From contig JAPHTQ010000002.1 of NCBI GenBank assembly GCA_026196275.1, forward strand, positions 34,736-98,735: 64,000 nt of DNA. The letters run 5' to 3'. The notes beneath the pieces were generated by a model that did not search any database, was not told where the DNA came from, and saw only the letters and a program-made list of their open reading frames with translations. Position numbers and translations under genes: made by a program. Positions 52,611 to 63,942 of this stretch are shown one piece after another (within the stretch, counting starts at the first letter, position 1; each line of letters begins with the position of its first letter). This stretch comes from Gammaproteobacteria bacterium (lineage in GTDB: Bacteria; Pseudomonadota; Gammaproteobacteria; Thiohalomonadales; Thiohalomonadaceae).

Positions 52611-54236
52611 ATGAGCATTAAGGATATGACCGCCTCCCCGGAACACTTTGCCGTGGGCACCGGGGCACAACGTACACGCCGTCCCGTCTACATGGATTTC
52701 TTGCCGCCCTGCAATAATGCCTGTCCGGCGGGTGAGGATATTCAGGGCTGGCTGGCGCTGGCTCAGGCCGGTGACTACTACGCGGCCTGGCAGAAGTTGC
52801 TGGAGAACAACCCCTTCCCCGGAATTCACGGCCGGGTTTGCTACCATCCCTGCGAGACTGCCTGTAATCGTGCCTATACCGATGAGGAGGTGAGCATCCA
52901 TGCGGTGGAGCGTTTCCTCGGTGACATGGCGATGGAGCAGGGCTGGAAACCTGAGTTCAAGGCACGTCCCGGCGGCAAACGGGTAATGGTGGTCGGTGGT
53001 GGTCCCAGCGGTCTCTCCGCGGCCTACCACCTGACTCGATTGGGGCACACGGTGGAGATCTTCGAAGCCGGCCCGGTGGCCGGCGGCATGATTCACTTCG
53101 GTATCCCGGCCTACCGTATGCCGCGCAAGGAGCTGGAGGCGGAGATCAAGCGGGTCGAGGAGATGGGGGTGAAGATCCACCTCAACTACTGTGTTGATGA
53201 TGTGAAAGCGGAGAGGGCCGCCGGTAACTTCGATGCGGTATTCGTCGCCGTCGGTGCTCATCTGTCGAAGAAGATCGATATCCCTGCACGTGATGCCAAG
53301 GGGATGATGGACGCGGTGAGCTTTCTCAAGAGCGTCGAGAACGGTGAGCCGTTACAGCTCGGCCGGCGTGTCGCCATCTACGGCGGTGGTAATACCGCGA
53401 TGGACGCCGCCCGGGTGGCCAAGCGCATGGGCGTGGACGAGGCGATGATCATCTATCGACGTGATCGCGACAATATGGCTGCCCACGACTTTGAGGCCGA
53501 TGAGGCGCTGGAGGAGGGGGTCAAGATCAATTGGCTGCGGACGATTAAAGAGATCGACGGCTCCTCCATCGAGGTGGAGGTGATGGAGGTGGGCGAGGAT
53601 GGTCGCCCACGCCCCACCGGCAAGTTTGAAAAGCTGGAGGCTGACTCGCTGATCATGGCGGTGGGTCAGGAGACCGATACCGGTTTCCTCGGCCGTGTCT
53701 CCGGTATCGAGTTCAAAGCCGATGGTACCGTGGTGGTCGGGGATAATATGATGACCGGCGCCGAGGGCATCTTTGCCGGCGGCGACATGGTTCCCTCCGA
53801 GCGCTCGGTGACCATCGCCACCGGACATGGCAAGAAAGCGGCGCGGTACATTGATGCCTGGCTGCGTGGTGAGACCTTCCAGCCGCATCCCAAGCATCCC
53901 ATCGTTGATCACGAAAAACTGCAGCTGTGGTACCGCACCGAGGCGCCGATGACTGAACAGCCGCACCTGCCGCTGTCACAGCGCCTGGGCGGCTTTGAGG
54001 AGATCCTGCAGGGGATCAGCGAGAAGGATGCTGTCTATGAGGCCAAACGCTGCCTCTCCTGCGGCAACTGTTTCGAGTGCGACGGTTGCTACGGCTCCTG
54101 TCCCGAGGATGCGATCATCAAACTCGGCCCGGGCAAGAGGTACCGCTACGACTACAGCCGCTGCACCGGCTGCGGTGTCTGCATGGAACAGTGCCCCTGC
54201 CACGCCATCGAGATGATCCCCGAGAACGCGAGCTGA
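52611..54236 (+). CDS. GltD-like NAD(P)-dependent iron-sulfur flavoprotein oxidoreductase
   Basis: This is a 541-aa soluble enzyme. An N-terminal Fer4_20-type cluster domain (CNNACPAGEDIQ and CYHPCETACNR) precedes an FAD domain (GGGPSGLSAAYHL at about 126), an NAD(P) site (YGGGNTAMDAARVAKR at about 258) and, unusually, a C-terminal 2[4Fe-4S] ferredoxin domain (CLSCGNCFECDGCYGSCP and CTGCGVCMEQCP, residues about 482-530). It therefore looks like a complete ferredoxin:NAD(P) electron bridge. It lies directly upstream of the NifJ gene (168 bp, repeat between) and is probably its electron partner. It is not a normal GltD because no gltB is present. Confidence 0.88.
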   Translation: MSIKDMTASPEHFAVGTGAQRTRRPVYMDFLPPCNNACPAGEDIQGWLALAQAGDYYAAWQKLLENNPFPGIHGRVCYHPCETACNRAYTDEEVSIHAVERFLGDMAMEQGWKPEFKARPGGKRVMVVGGGPSGLSAAYHLTRLGHTVEIFEAGPVAGGMIHFGIPAYRMPRKELEAEIKRVEEMGVKIHLNYCVDDVKAERAAGNFDAVFVAVGAHLSKKIDIPARDAKGMMDAVSFLKSVENGEPLQLGRRVAIYGGGNTAMDAARVAKRMGVDEAMIIYRRDRDNMAAHDFEADEALEEGVKINWLRTIKEIDGSSIEVEVMEVGEDGRPRPTGKFEKLEADSLIMAVGQETDTGFLGRVSGIEFKADGTVVVGDNMMTGAEGIFAGGDMVPSERSVTIATGHGKKAARYIDAWLRGETFQPHPKHPIVDHEKLQLWYRTEAPMTEQPHLPLSQRLGGFEEILQGISEKDAVYEAKRCLSCGNCFECDGCYGSCPEDAIIKLGPGKRYRYDYSRCTGCGVCMEQCPCHAIEMIPENAS

Positions 54237-54252
54237 TTGAAATAACAGATCT

Positions 54253-54377
54253 CACCGCAGAGGCGCAAAGGACGCAGAGAAAAGATTTTCAGGCGGAGAT
54301 TGCGCCGACTCGTGCATGGCGCGAAGTCCGAACCTTAACCTCCGCAAACTTTGCGCACTTTGCGCCTTTGCGGTGAA
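54253..54377. repeat. Inverted repeat, CGCAAAG family, before nifJ
   Basis: The left arm (54253-54284) reads CACCGCAGAGGCGCAAAGG. The right arm (54347-54377) ends TTTGCGCCTTTGCGGTG, its near-perfect reverse complement (about 30 bp). It has the same word family as the elements at 3138, 44547 and 63755 and again lies between genes that should be co-transcribed. Confidence 0.75.
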
Positions 54378-54404
54378 TACGAATTTTTAGCAGGAACAGG
54401 ATTT

Positions 54405-57400
54405 ATGAGTGAAGCGAAGCAGAACAAACTGGTCACCGTTGACGGCGGTCATGCCGTTGCCCACGTTGCCTATCGGGTGAGCGATATCTGTTCCATCTAT
54501 CCGATCACCCCCTCCTCGGACATGTCGGAACTGTCCGACCTGTGGGCGACCCAGAGGGTTAAGAATATCTGGGATCAGGTGCCGCAGGTCATCGAGATGC
54601 AGAGCGAAGGCGGGGCTGCCGGTACCGCGCACGGTGCGCTGCAGACCGGGGCGTTGACCACCACCTTTACCGCCTCTCAGGGGCTGCTGCTGATGCTGCC
54701 CAATATGTACAAGATTGCCGGCGAGCTGACCTCCAGTGTATTCCACGTGGCGGCCCGCTCCATCGCCGCGCAGGCACTCTCTATCTTCGGCGATCATCAG
54801 GATGTGATGGCGGCGCGCATGACCGGCTTTGCCATGCTCTCCTCCAGCTCGGTTCAGGAAGCGCATGACTCGGCGCTGATCTGCCATGCCGCCACGTTGA
54901 AGGCACGCGTGCCGTTTATCAACTTCTTCGACGGTTTCCGCACCTCGCACGAGATCAACAAGATCAGCCTGATCCCCGATGAGCAGATCCGCGCGATGAT
55001 CGACGAGGAGATGGTGTTCGCTCATCGCAACCGCGCATTGAACCCCGACAACCCGTTCATCCGCGGCACCGCGCAGAACCCGGATGTTTACTTCCAGGGC
55101 CGCGAGAGCGCCAATCCGTTCTATAGCGCGGTGCCCGGTATTATTCAGGAAACCATGGACCAGTTGGCGGGATTCACCGGCCGCCAATACCATCTGTTCG
55201 ATTACCACGGCGCCGAGGATGCCACCGATGTCATCGTTATGATGGGCTCCGGCGTTCAGGTGGTGGAGGAGACGCTGGATAAGCTCAACGCAGAGGGGCG
55301 TAAGCTGGGTGTAGTTAATGTACGTCTGTTCCGACCCTTCAGCATGGAGCACATGGTTGCCGCGCTGCCCGGAAGCGTACAGCGCATCGCCGTGTTGGAC
55401 CGCACCAAAGAGCCGGGCGGCGCCGGTGAACCGCTCTATCAGGATGTGATCACCGCCCTGGCCGAGGCGGTGAGTGACGGGTTGATCGAGGCGATGCCGA
55501 GGGTGATCGGCGGACGCTACGGACTCTCCTCCAAGGAGTTTACCCCCGGGATGGCCAGGGGTGTCTTCGACAACCTCACCGCAGAAAAGCCGAAAAACCA
55601 TTTTACCGTTGGCATTAATGACGATGTGAGCCACACCAGCATTGACTACGATCCGGGCTTCAACATTGAGCCGGATAACGTCACTCGCGCCATGTTTTTC
55701 GGCCTCGGCTCGGACGGTACCGTCTCGGCCAACAAGAACTCGATCAAGATCATCGGCGAGAGCACCGAACTCTACTGTCAGGGTTATTTTGTCTACGACT
55801 CGAAGAAGGCGGGCTCGCAGACCACTTCGCACCTGCGTTTCGGCCCCGATCTGATCCGCGCACCCTACCTCATCACCTCGGCCAACTTTATCGCCTGCCA
55901 CAAATCCAATTTCATCGACCATGTGGAGATGCTGGACAAGGCGGCTGAGAAGGCGGTGTTCCTGCTCAACAGTCCGGTCGCTCCTGATCAGGTATGGGAC
56001 GAACTACCCGAGCCGGTGCAGCAGCAGATCATCGACAAGCAGATCGACTTCTACGTTATCGACGCCACCACCGTGGCGCGCGAGGCGGGCATGGGGCGGC
56101 GCATCAACACCATCATGCAGACTTGTTTCTTTGCCCTCTCCGGGGTGCTGCCCCGGGATGAGGCGATCGCCAAGATCAAGGCGGCGATCGAGAAAACCTA
56201 CATGCGCAAGGGCGCCGAGGTGGTGGAGCAGAATTTCAAGGCGGTGGACGCTGCGCTGGATTACCTGCATAAGGTCAAGGTGCCGGGTCACATCAGCTCC
56301 CATCGCGCTATGATGCCGGCGGTTTCGCCGCTGGCGCCGCAGTTCGTACAGGAGGTGACCGCACCGATGCTCGCCGGTCACGGTGACGATTTGCCGGTCT
56401 CGATGATCCCGGCCGATGGCACCTATCCCAGCGGCACCGCCCGCTGGGAGAAGCGCAACATCGCCGACTTCATCCCCAAGTGGGAGCCGGATGTCTGCAT
56501 CCAGTGCGGCAATTGCTCTTTCGTCTGCCCGCACAGCGTGATTCGCGCCCGCTTCTATCACGAGGACCTGCTGCAGCAGGCGCCAGCTTCGTTTGAGTCG
56601 GCACCGGTCTCCGCGCGCGGCTTCCCCGAGACCCGCTACACCCTGCAGATCTATGTCGAGGACTGCACCGGCTGCGGTCTCTGTGTCGAAGCCTGTCCGG
56701 CATACGATCAGAACGATAAGACGCGCAAGGCGATCAATATGGCGGACAAGGCGCCGCTTCACGAGACGGGCAAGCAGAACATCGGGTTTTTCGAGACCAT
56801 ACCGGTTAACCGCCGTGCCACGGTCAATTTTGCCTCGGTGCGCGGGGCGCAGTTCCTTGAGCCGCTGTTCGAGTTCTCCGGCGCCTGCGCCGGTTGCGGT
56901 GAGACCCCTTACGTGCGGTTGCTGACCCAGCTGTTCGGCCCGCGCCTGCTGGTGGCCAACGCCACTGGCTGTTCCTCCATCTACGGCGGCAATCTGCCGG
57001 CAACCCCCTGGAGTGTGAACAAGGATGGTCGCGGTCCGGCCTGGTCCAACTCGCTGTTCGAGGACAATGCCGAGTTTGGCCTGGGGATGCGCGTCTCCGC
57101 CGACCAGCAGACGACGATGGCCAAGCATCTGCTGGCGGATATGAGCGACCACCTCGAGCAGGCGTTTATCGATTCGCTGATGGATACCGGCCAGGAGATC
57201 GGTACTGAGATGGCGCGTCAGCGTGAGCGGGTGCATGAGCTCAAGCGTCGCCTCAAGGAGATCGACGACCCGCGCGCCAGAGCGCTTCTGACGGTGGCCG
57301 ATCATCTGGTGCGTCGCTCGGTCTGGCTGGTGGGCGGTGACGGCTGGGCCTATGATATCGGCTCGGCCGGCCTTGACCATGCGCTGGCCTCCGGACGCAA

Positions 57401-57983
57401 TATCAATGTGCTGGTGCTCGACACCGAGGTCTACTCCAACACCGGTGGTCAGGCCTCCAAGTCGACCCCCATCGCCGCCACCGCCAAGTTTGCTGCCGCG
57501 GGCAAGGCGGTGGCCAAGAAAGATCTGGCACTGCAGGCGATCTCCTACGGCAACGTCTATGTCGCCCGGGTGGCGTTTGGCGCCAACCCGCAGCAGACCC
57601 TGCAGGCGATGCGCGAGGCGGAGGCTTACCAGGGGCCGTCCATCATCCTCGCCTACAGCCCCTGCATCGCTCACGGCATCGACCTGCGTAACGGTCTGTC
57701 GCAGCAGGAGAAGGCGGTAGAATCCGGTTACTGGCCATTGATCCGCTATAATCCGGAGCTGCGCAAAGTGGGCAAGACGCCGTTTATCCTCGACTCTACC
57801 CGGCCCAGCATCAAGCTGGAGGAGTTTGCCTACAACGAACAGCGCTACAAGCTGCTGCAGAAGAGCAACCCGGAAGAGGCCAAGCGGCTGATGCAACTGG
57901 CCCAGGAGTCACTGGACCTGCGCTGGCAGACCTACGAGCACATGGCCGAGCAGGAGCCGGCGGCATTCCAGCCGACGATGTAG
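54405..57983 (+). CDS. nifJ: Pyruvate:ferredoxin (flavodoxin) oxidoreductase, NifJ type
   Basis: This is a 1192-aa single-chain PFOR. It interconverts pyruvate plus CoA with acetyl-CoA plus CO2 and reduced ferredoxin. Domains in order are: alpha (YPITPSSDMSEL at about 27), transketolase-C and gamma (GSDGTVSANKNSIKIIG), two [4Fe-4S] motifs (CIQCGNCSFVCP about 698 and CTGCGLCVEACP about 755), proximal cluster CAGCGE (about 827), and TPP site GDGWAYDIGSAG to YSNTGGQASKSTP (about 979-1025). The length is normal. AGGAACAGG precedes ATG. Presence beside PDH suggests use under low oxygen or in the reductive direction. Confidence 0.96.
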   Translation: MSEAKQNKLVTVDGGHAVAHVAYRVSDICSIYPITPSSDMSELSDLWATQRVKNIWDQVPQVIEMQSEGGAAGTAHGALQTGALTTTFTASQGLLLMLPNMYKIAGELTSSVFHVAARSIAAQALSIFGDHQDVMAARMTGFAMLSSSSVQEAHDSALICHAATLKARVPFINFFDGFRTSHEINKISLIPDEQIRAMIDEEMVFAHRNRALNPDNPFIRGTAQNPDVYFQGRESANPFYSAVPGIIQETMDQLAGFTGRQYHLFDYHGAEDATDVIVMMGSGVQVVEETLDKLNAEGRKLGVVNVRLFRPFSMEHMVAALPGSVQRIAVLDRTKEPGGAGEPLYQDVITALAEAVSDGLIEAMPRVIGGRYGLSSKEFTPGMARGVFDNLTAEKPKNHFTVGINDDVSHTSIDYDPGFNIEPDNVTRAMFFGLGSDGTVSANKNSIKIIGESTELYCQGYFVYDSKKAGSQTTSHLRFGPDLIRAPYLITSANFIACHKSNFIDHVEMLDKAAEKAVFLLNSPVAPDQVWDELPEPVQQQIIDKQIDFYVIDATTVAREAGMGRRINTIMQTCFFALSGVLPRDEAIAKIKAAIEKTYMRKGAEVVEQNFKAVDAALDYLHKVKVPGHISSHRAMMPAVSPLAPQFVQEVTAPMLAGHGDDLPVSMIPADGTYPSGTARWEKRNIADFIPKWEPDVCIQCGNCSFVCPHSVIRARFYHEDLLQQAPASFESAPVSARGFPETRYTLQIYVEDCTGCGLCVEACPAYDQNDKTRKAINMADKAPLHETGKQNIGFFETIPVNRRATVNFASVRGAQFLEPLFEFSGACAGCGETPYVRLLTQLFGPRLLVANATGCSSIYGGNLPATPWSVNKDGRGPAWSNSLFEDNAEFGLGMRVSADQQTTMAKHLLADMSDHLEQAFIDSLMDTGQEIGTEMARQRERVHELKRRLKEIDDPRARALLTVADHLVRRSVWLVGGDGWAYDIGSAGLDHALASGRNINVLVLDTEVYSNTGGQASKSTPIAATAKFAAAGKAVAKKDLALQAISYGNVYVARVAFGANPQQTLQAMREAEAYQGPSIILAYSPCIAHGIDLRNGLSQQEKAVESGYWPLIRYNPELRKVGKTPFILDSTRPSIKLEEFAYNEQRYKLLQKSNPEEAKRLMQLAQESLDLRWQTYEHMAEQEPAAFQPTM

Positions 57984-58002
57984 CGGCATAATAGGCCGAG
58001 AA

Positions 58003-58040
58003 TTCTTTGCGCCTTAGCGCCTTTGCGGTTAGTTTTTAAG
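58003..58040. repeat. Single CGCAAAG-family arm after nifJ
   Basis: TTCTTTGCGCCTTAGCGCC continuing TTTGCGGTT lies 20 bp after the nifJ stop. The matching left arm is not visible, so this is a solo or truncated copy. Confidence 0.6.
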
Positions 58041-58101
58041 GGGTGAGCAATAACCTATGGTTTAATCTGTTACCCCACCCCTGCACAAGGAGCCACGCTC
58101 G

Positions 58102-58914
58102 ATGCACTATCTAACCTCTTGCCGTCTGTTGTTCATCGTACCGCTGGCACTGTTGCTGAGCGCCTGTGCTACCTCGCCGACCGGGCGCACGCAGTTGATG
58201 CTGGTTTCCGAAGGAGAGGCCATCAGCTACTCCAAACAGGCCTACATCGAGACGGTTGCGCAGCTTGACCAAAAGGGAAAACTGGTCACTGATACGGCCG
58301 TGACCGGCAGGGTTGATCGGATCACCCGTGATCTGGTTCGGCAGGCGGAGATAATGCGACCGACCAGCCGGGACTGGGACTGGGAGGTCCGGGTGATTGA
58401 GGATGATGAACAGGTCAACGCCTGGTGCATGGCGGGGGGCAAGATGGCGGTTTATACAGGGCTGCTAAAGAAGCTTAATCCCACCGATGATGAGCTGGCG
58501 CAGGTGATGGGGCATGAGATCTCCCACGCACTGGCCAATCACACCGCTGAGAAGATGTCGATCGCCATGGCCACCTCGCTCGGCATCGGTGTACTCAGTG
58601 CTGCCACCGACCGGCCCGAGCTGACCGCCGCTGCCGGCGCAGTGGCGGCGACCCTGGCCATCCAGATGCCTAACAGCCGTACCGCCGAGAGTGAGGCAGA
58701 CCGTATCGGTATTGAACTGGCAGCAAAGGCAGGTTATGACCCGCGTGCTGCCGTCACTCTGTGGGACAAAATGGGCAAGGTCGGCGGCGCCAGTCCGCCG
58801 GAGTTTCTCAGTACCCATCCCCATCCGGCCAAGCGCCAGGCTACCCTGCGCAAGCTGGTTGAGGAGATGATGCCCTACTACGAGCAGGCCAGGGCACAGC
58901 GCCTACGACGCTGA
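58102..58914 (+). CDS. M48-family metalloprotease lipoprotein
   Basis: This is a 270-aa lipoprotein with lipobox LSAC (Cys about 22). The M48 zinc-protease domain has HEISH at residues 138-142 and the third ligand in ESEADRIGIELAAKAGYDPRA. It resembles LoiP/YcaL/BepA-like envelope quality-control proteases but lacks the TPR domain of BepA. It would act at the inner face of the outer membrane. AAGGAG precedes ATG. Confidence 0.93.
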   Translation: MHYLTSCRLLFIVPLALLLSACATSPTGRTQLMLVSEGEAISYSKQAYIETVAQLDQKGKLVTDTAVTGRVDRITRDLVRQAEIMRPTSRDWDWEVRVIEDDEQVNAWCMAGGKMAVYTGLLKKLNPTDDELAQVMGHEISHALANHTAEKMSIAMATSLGIGVLSAATDRPELTAAAGAVAATLAIQMPNSRTAESEADRIGIELAAKAGYDPRAAVTLWDKMGKVGGASPPEFLSTHPHPAKRQATLRKLVEEMMPYYEQARAQRLRR

Positions 58915-59117
58915 CCGGCAGGGAGGAGCGGTAAGACAGGGGATGTCTCGCCGTTGTCCAATAGCTCGACGCGGTTTGGTGCCAGGGTATTGCCTCCAGG
59001 GGTGATGCGGCACACCAGCGGTGAAATGGTCAGTCGCCCTCTCTCTCAGGTATACTTCGTCTTTATCTTATCGGGCCCCGATTATGCCGGGGCGAAGCCT
59101 ATCAAGTGGGAGTTGTC

Positions 59118-60332
<1,215 letters not shown>

Positions 60333-60374
60333 CGGACGCTGGCACGGCGAATAGTGTGTCAGCGCGGTGCAGCC

Positions 60375-63347
60375 ATGGAAGGCTTTCCACAAAAACAGGA
60401 AAGCGACCCATTGTCGTCCAATAGATTTTTACAACGATTTCTCGCTCTGGTGTTGCTGGGCTGGGTGATCCCGCCCGCGTTCGGCATGCTGTTTATCGCC
60501 TTCGTCGATATTTTCGCTTATGAAGATATACGGGCGATCATGTTCAGTTGGCCGATGACACTGTTTGTGCTCGCCAGCACGGCCTTTGCCGGTATCTATT
60601 TTTACCGCTTTGCCCAGCCTGTTACCGCCTATCTGGCAGAACCTGGTGCACCGGGACAACCAGCGGCGGCGTTGGAACGGGTCAAGGCTTTCCCTCTGCA
60701 CTTCTGGGCTATCTTTCTGCTGACTCTGTTGCTGGCACCCAATGTGGTGATGCTTGTCGCCCAGGAGGTCCCCCACCTTCAGCTACAGGCCATCGACTGG
60801 TTTCGTATTCATCTGGTTGCATTAAGTACTTCCATTCTGATCGGATTGCCGCTCTTTTTTCTGCTCATAGATCTATTCGGTCAGACACTCGGTCCTGTAT
60901 TTCTCGGCAAGCCCCATATCACCATTCGCATGAAGGTGTTCCTTATCGGCTCGCTGGTCCCGCTGCTTATCGACACCATTCTGGTGCAGTATTACTGGGG
61001 ACGCACCGGTTATTTCACCACCGAGACATTTTTGGTCTGGTTGCTGCTGGAACTGATAGCTGTGGCGGGCAGCCTCCTATTTATGCGCAGTTTTGGTCAA
61101 TCACTGGTACCGCTTGAGAATCTTCTGCGGCAGGGCATCGAGCACTGTGAGAAAGATCTGTCTCAGCTCACTGCCGCTTCAACCGACGAGCTGGGTGTAC
61201 TGATCAATGAGTACCGGCGCATGCTTGAGCATCACGGCCAGATAGAGCAGCGACTGCGAAAATCGGAGCGGGATCTGAACAATATCCTCTACAATATGCA
61301 GGATATCTTCTACCGTACCGACGTGGACGGTAACCTGATCTATATTACCGCGATGGCCGAGCATACCCTTGGCTATTCACCCCGGGAGCTTCTCGGAACT
61401 TCTTTGGAAAGCTATTGTGTGGAACCTGATAGCTACAAGTCGATATTTAGCGCATTACAGAAAAATAACGGGGTAGTGCGTAATTTCATCACCCGGATGC
61501 GCCATAAAAATGGCTCAGTGGTGTGGACCTCGACCAATGCCCACTGTTACATGGATGAGTCTGGCGAGATCGCCGGGGTGGAGGGAAACACTCGCGATAT
61601 CACCCAGCTAAAATTGGCTGAGCTGGCACTGGAGAAGGAGACACAGCGTGCACTGGTCACACTGGAGTCGATCGGTGACGGTGTGGTGACGACCGACACC
61701 AGTGGCCGCATTGAATACCTGAATCCGGTGGCGGAACGGTTGCTCGATTGCGATCTGGATGATGTCCGTGGCAGAGACTATATGGATGTGATCAAACTGT
61801 TCCACGAGGGAACCGGCGAGGCGTTGCACGATCTGGTCGAACTGATCCTGCGCCGTGACAGCGCCATGGTGCACGCCGATGATGGAGTGCTCAGTCACCG
61901 TGACGGCAGCCAGTTTACCATCAATATTACTGCCGCGCCGATGCGCTCCCAGGATGAGGTAATCGTGGGAGTGGTGCTGGTACTACATGATATCACCGAG
62001 GTGATGGGCATGGCCCGTCAGCTCAGTTTTCAGGCCAGCCACGATATGCTGACTGGTCTATATAACCGCAGAGAGTTTGAAAAGCGTCTGGATCTGGCTA
62101 TTCGTGAGGCACGTAGTGCCGACAAACACCATGTGCTGTTTTATATGGATCTGGATCAATTCAAGGTGGTGAATGATACCAGTGGTCATCGTGCCGGTGA
62201 TGAGTTGCTTACCCAGCTGGCACAGATGCTCATGGATGCGGTCCGTGAGCACGACACTCTGGCCCGGCTCGGCGGAGATGAGTTCGGCCTATTGCTGATG
62301 GATTGTCCCCTGGATAAGGCGAGGGAGCTTGCGGACAAGCTGCGCCAGCAGATCCGCGATTTCCGCTTTGCCTGGAAAGATCGTGTTTTCGAGGTCGGAG
62401 TCAGTATCGGTGTCGTACCGATCACCGCCGTCGGCGGCTCACTTATCGATGTGCTGAGCATTGCCGATGGGGCCTGCTATGTGGCCAAGGAGGCAGGACG
62501 CAACCGGGTGCATGTCGCGGATGATGATGACAAGGCGGTCGCTCGACACCATCGCGAGATGGAGTGGGTGCACCGTATTGCCCAGGCATTTGAGGAAGAG
62601 AGGTTTGAACTTTTTTATCAGGCGATTGCCCCGTTGCGAACATCACAAGGTTCTCTGCCGCGGGGAGAGGTGCTGATGCGAATGCGCGATGAGTCCGGCG
62701 AGACGCTCTCGCCAATGGCCTTCATCCCCGCCGCTGAACGTTACAATTTGATGCCGACAATCGACCGCTGGGTGGTGCGCACCGCTCTGGGCAAGCTGCG
62801 TGAAGCACAGGGGCCTGCCATGGCCCCTCCGTTCCGCTGTACCATCAATCTCTCGGGGCAATCACTGGCGGATGAGCACTTCCTCGATTTTGTTTTGAAC
62901 CAGTTTCACGAGTGTGACATCAATGGGGATTTCGTCTGCTTCGAGATCACCGAAACAGCGGCCATTACCAACCTCAGCCGGGCCAGACACTTTATTGCCA
63001 CACTTAAACGGCTGGGCTGCTATTTTGCCCTGGACGATTTTGGCAGCGGCTTGAGCTCTTTCGGTTACCTCAAAGGGCTGCAGGTGGACTACATCAAAAT
63101 TGACGGCAGTTTCGTCAAGGATATGGTTGAAGATAACCTTGACCGGGCCATGGTTGAATCGATAAACCAGATTGGCCATGTTGTCGGGATGGAGACCATT
63201 GCGGAGTTTGCCGAGAACGACGCCATCATCGACGTTCTGCGCGAGATAGGAGTCGACTATGCTCAGGGTTATGCTATCGCCTCGCCGGAACCTCTGGAGG
63301 CAGTGGTGCAGCGTCTGCGCTATCTTGACAGTCGTGTTTCTAAATAG
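60375..63347 (+). CDS. Membrane PAS-PAS-GGDEF-EAL protein
   Basis: This is a 990-aa c-di-GMP enzyme. About six N-terminal helices (residues 20-240) form a membrane sensor of no named type. Two PAS domains (about 300-410 and 425-540), GGDEF (about 555-715) and EAL (about 735-985) follow. The cyclase signature GGDEF is intact at 633-637, with the RxxD inhibitory site (REHD) five residues before it. The EAL motif is EVL at 765-767 with DDFGSGLSS, so both activities are possible. ATG at 60375 is preferred over 60354. Confidence 0.92.
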   Translation: MEGFPQKQESDPLSSNRFLQRFLALVLLGWVIPPAFGMLFIAFVDIFAYEDIRAIMFSWPMTLFVLASTAFAGIYFYRFAQPVTAYLAEPGAPGQPAAALERVKAFPLHFWAIFLLTLLLAPNVVMLVAQEVPHLQLQAIDWFRIHLVALSTSILIGLPLFFLLIDLFGQTLGPVFLGKPHITIRMKVFLIGSLVPLLIDTILVQYYWGRTGYFTTETFLVWLLLELIAVAGSLLFMRSFGQSLVPLENLLRQGIEHCEKDLSQLTAASTDELGVLINEYRRMLEHHGQIEQRLRKSERDLNNILYNMQDIFYRTDVDGNLIYITAMAEHTLGYSPRELLGTSLESYCVEPDSYKSIFSALQKNNGVVRNFITRMRHKNGSVVWTSTNAHCYMDESGEIAGVEGNTRDITQLKLAELALEKETQRALVTLESIGDGVVTTDTSGRIEYLNPVAERLLDCDLDDVRGRDYMDVIKLFHEGTGEALHDLVELILRRDSAMVHADDGVLSHRDGSQFTINITAAPMRSQDEVIVGVVLVLHDITEVMGMARQLSFQASHDMLTGLYNRREFEKRLDLAIREARSADKHHVLFYMDLDQFKVVNDTSGHRAGDELLTQLAQMLMDAVREHDTLARLGGDEFGLLLMDCPLDKARELADKLRQQIRDFRFAWKDRVFEVGVSIGVVPITAVGGSLIDVLSIADGACYVAKEAGRNRVHVADDDDKAVARHHREMEWVHRIAQAFEEERFELFYQAIAPLRTSQGSLPRGEVLMRMRDESGETLSPMAFIPAAERYNLMPTIDRWVVRTALGKLREAQGPAMAPPFRCTINLSGQSLADEHFLDFVLNQFHECDINGDFVCFEITETAAITNLSRARHFIATLKRLGCYFALDDFGSGLSSFGYLKGLQVDYIKIDGSFVKDMVEDNLDRAMVESINQIGHVVGMETIAEFAENDAIIDVLREIGVDYAQGYAIASPEPLEAVVQRLRYLDSRVSK

Positions 63348-63366
63348 ATCCAAACGAGGTATACAG

Positions 63367-63753
63367 ATGCGTATTCTCCACACCATGCTGCGGGTCGGCG
63401 ATCTGGAACGCTCCATCGCCTTCTATACCGAAGTGCTGGACATGAAACTGTTGCGGCGCAAGGACTATCCTGAAGGCAAATTTACACTCGCCTTCGTCGG
63501 CTATGGCGATGAGCGCGAACAGAGTGTCATCGAATTGACCTACAACTGGGATGCCGACCATTACGACCTTGGCGATGGTTACGGCCATATTGCTCTGGAG
63601 GTGGATGATGTCTATCAGGCCACCGAGGCGGTCCGTGAGCGCGGCGGCAAGATCCTGCGTGAGGCTGGGCCGATGAATGCCGGTACCACCATTATCGCTT
63701 TCGTCGAGGACCCGGACGGTTACGCCATCGAATTGATCGGAAAGAAAAGCTGA
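63367..63753 (+). CDS. gloA: Lactoylglutathione lyase (glyoxalase I)
   Basis: This is a 128-aa metalloenzyme converting the methylglyoxal-glutathione adduct to lactoylglutathione. Its vicinal-oxygen-chelate ligands appear as H5 ([14 protein letters not shown]), E56 (VIELTYNW), H74 ([10 protein letters not shown]) and E122 (GYAIELIG). Length and the short form suggest the nickel/cobalt type of Proteobacteria. GAGG is 7 bases before ATG. Nineteen bp separate it from the GGDEF/EAL gene. Confidence 0.96.
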   Translation: MRILHTMLRVGDLERSIAFYTEVLDMKLLRRKDYPEGKFTLAFVGYGDEREQSVIELTYNWDADHYDLGDGYGHIALEVDDVYQATEAVRERGGKILREAGPMNAGTTIIAFVEDPDGYAIELIGKKS

Positions 63754-63754
63754 G

Positions 63755-63898
63755 TCTCTCGCCAAGGCGCGAAGAACGCCAAGTGTGGGTGATGCCCCTT
63801 TGCCGGTCTATAGTGTGCTCAACCCCAGCCTTCAATGGGATTGAAACTGACAGGTTTAATTACTCCCTTAGCGCACCTTGCGCCTTGGCGAGAGAAAT
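63755..63898. repeat. Inverted repeat, CGCCAAGG family, after gloA
   Basis: The left arm (63755-63784) reads TCTCTCGCCAAGGCGCGAAG and the right arm (about 63868-63895) ends CTTGCGCCTTGGCGAGAGA, its reverse complement, with about 85 bases between. It is the best-preserved outer arm pair of the family in this window. Confidence 0.75.
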
Positions 63899-63917
63899 CC
63901 TTTTATCGGATTGCGCG

Positions 63918-63942
63918 AAAAACCCCGCCGTTCAGGGCGGGG
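63918..63942 (-). terminator. Intrinsic terminator for a gene entering from the right
   Basis: On the minus strand CCCCGCC and GGCGGGG form a 7-bp stem (6-base loop) followed by TTTTT. No gene ends nearby on the plus strand with this polarity, so it probably terminates a minus-strand gene, or marks an element end, beyond position 64000. Confidence 0.6.

Noticed and set aside
52611..54236. Glutamate synthase small subunit GltD
   Set aside because: No gltB is present, there is an extra C-terminal ferredoxin domain, and the neighbour is nifJ, so a GltD-like oxidoreductase is the better name.
56004..57896. 630-codon open frame on the minus strand across nifJ
   Set aside because: It is a codon-bias shadow of the PFOR coding strand, with no recognisable domain or start signal.
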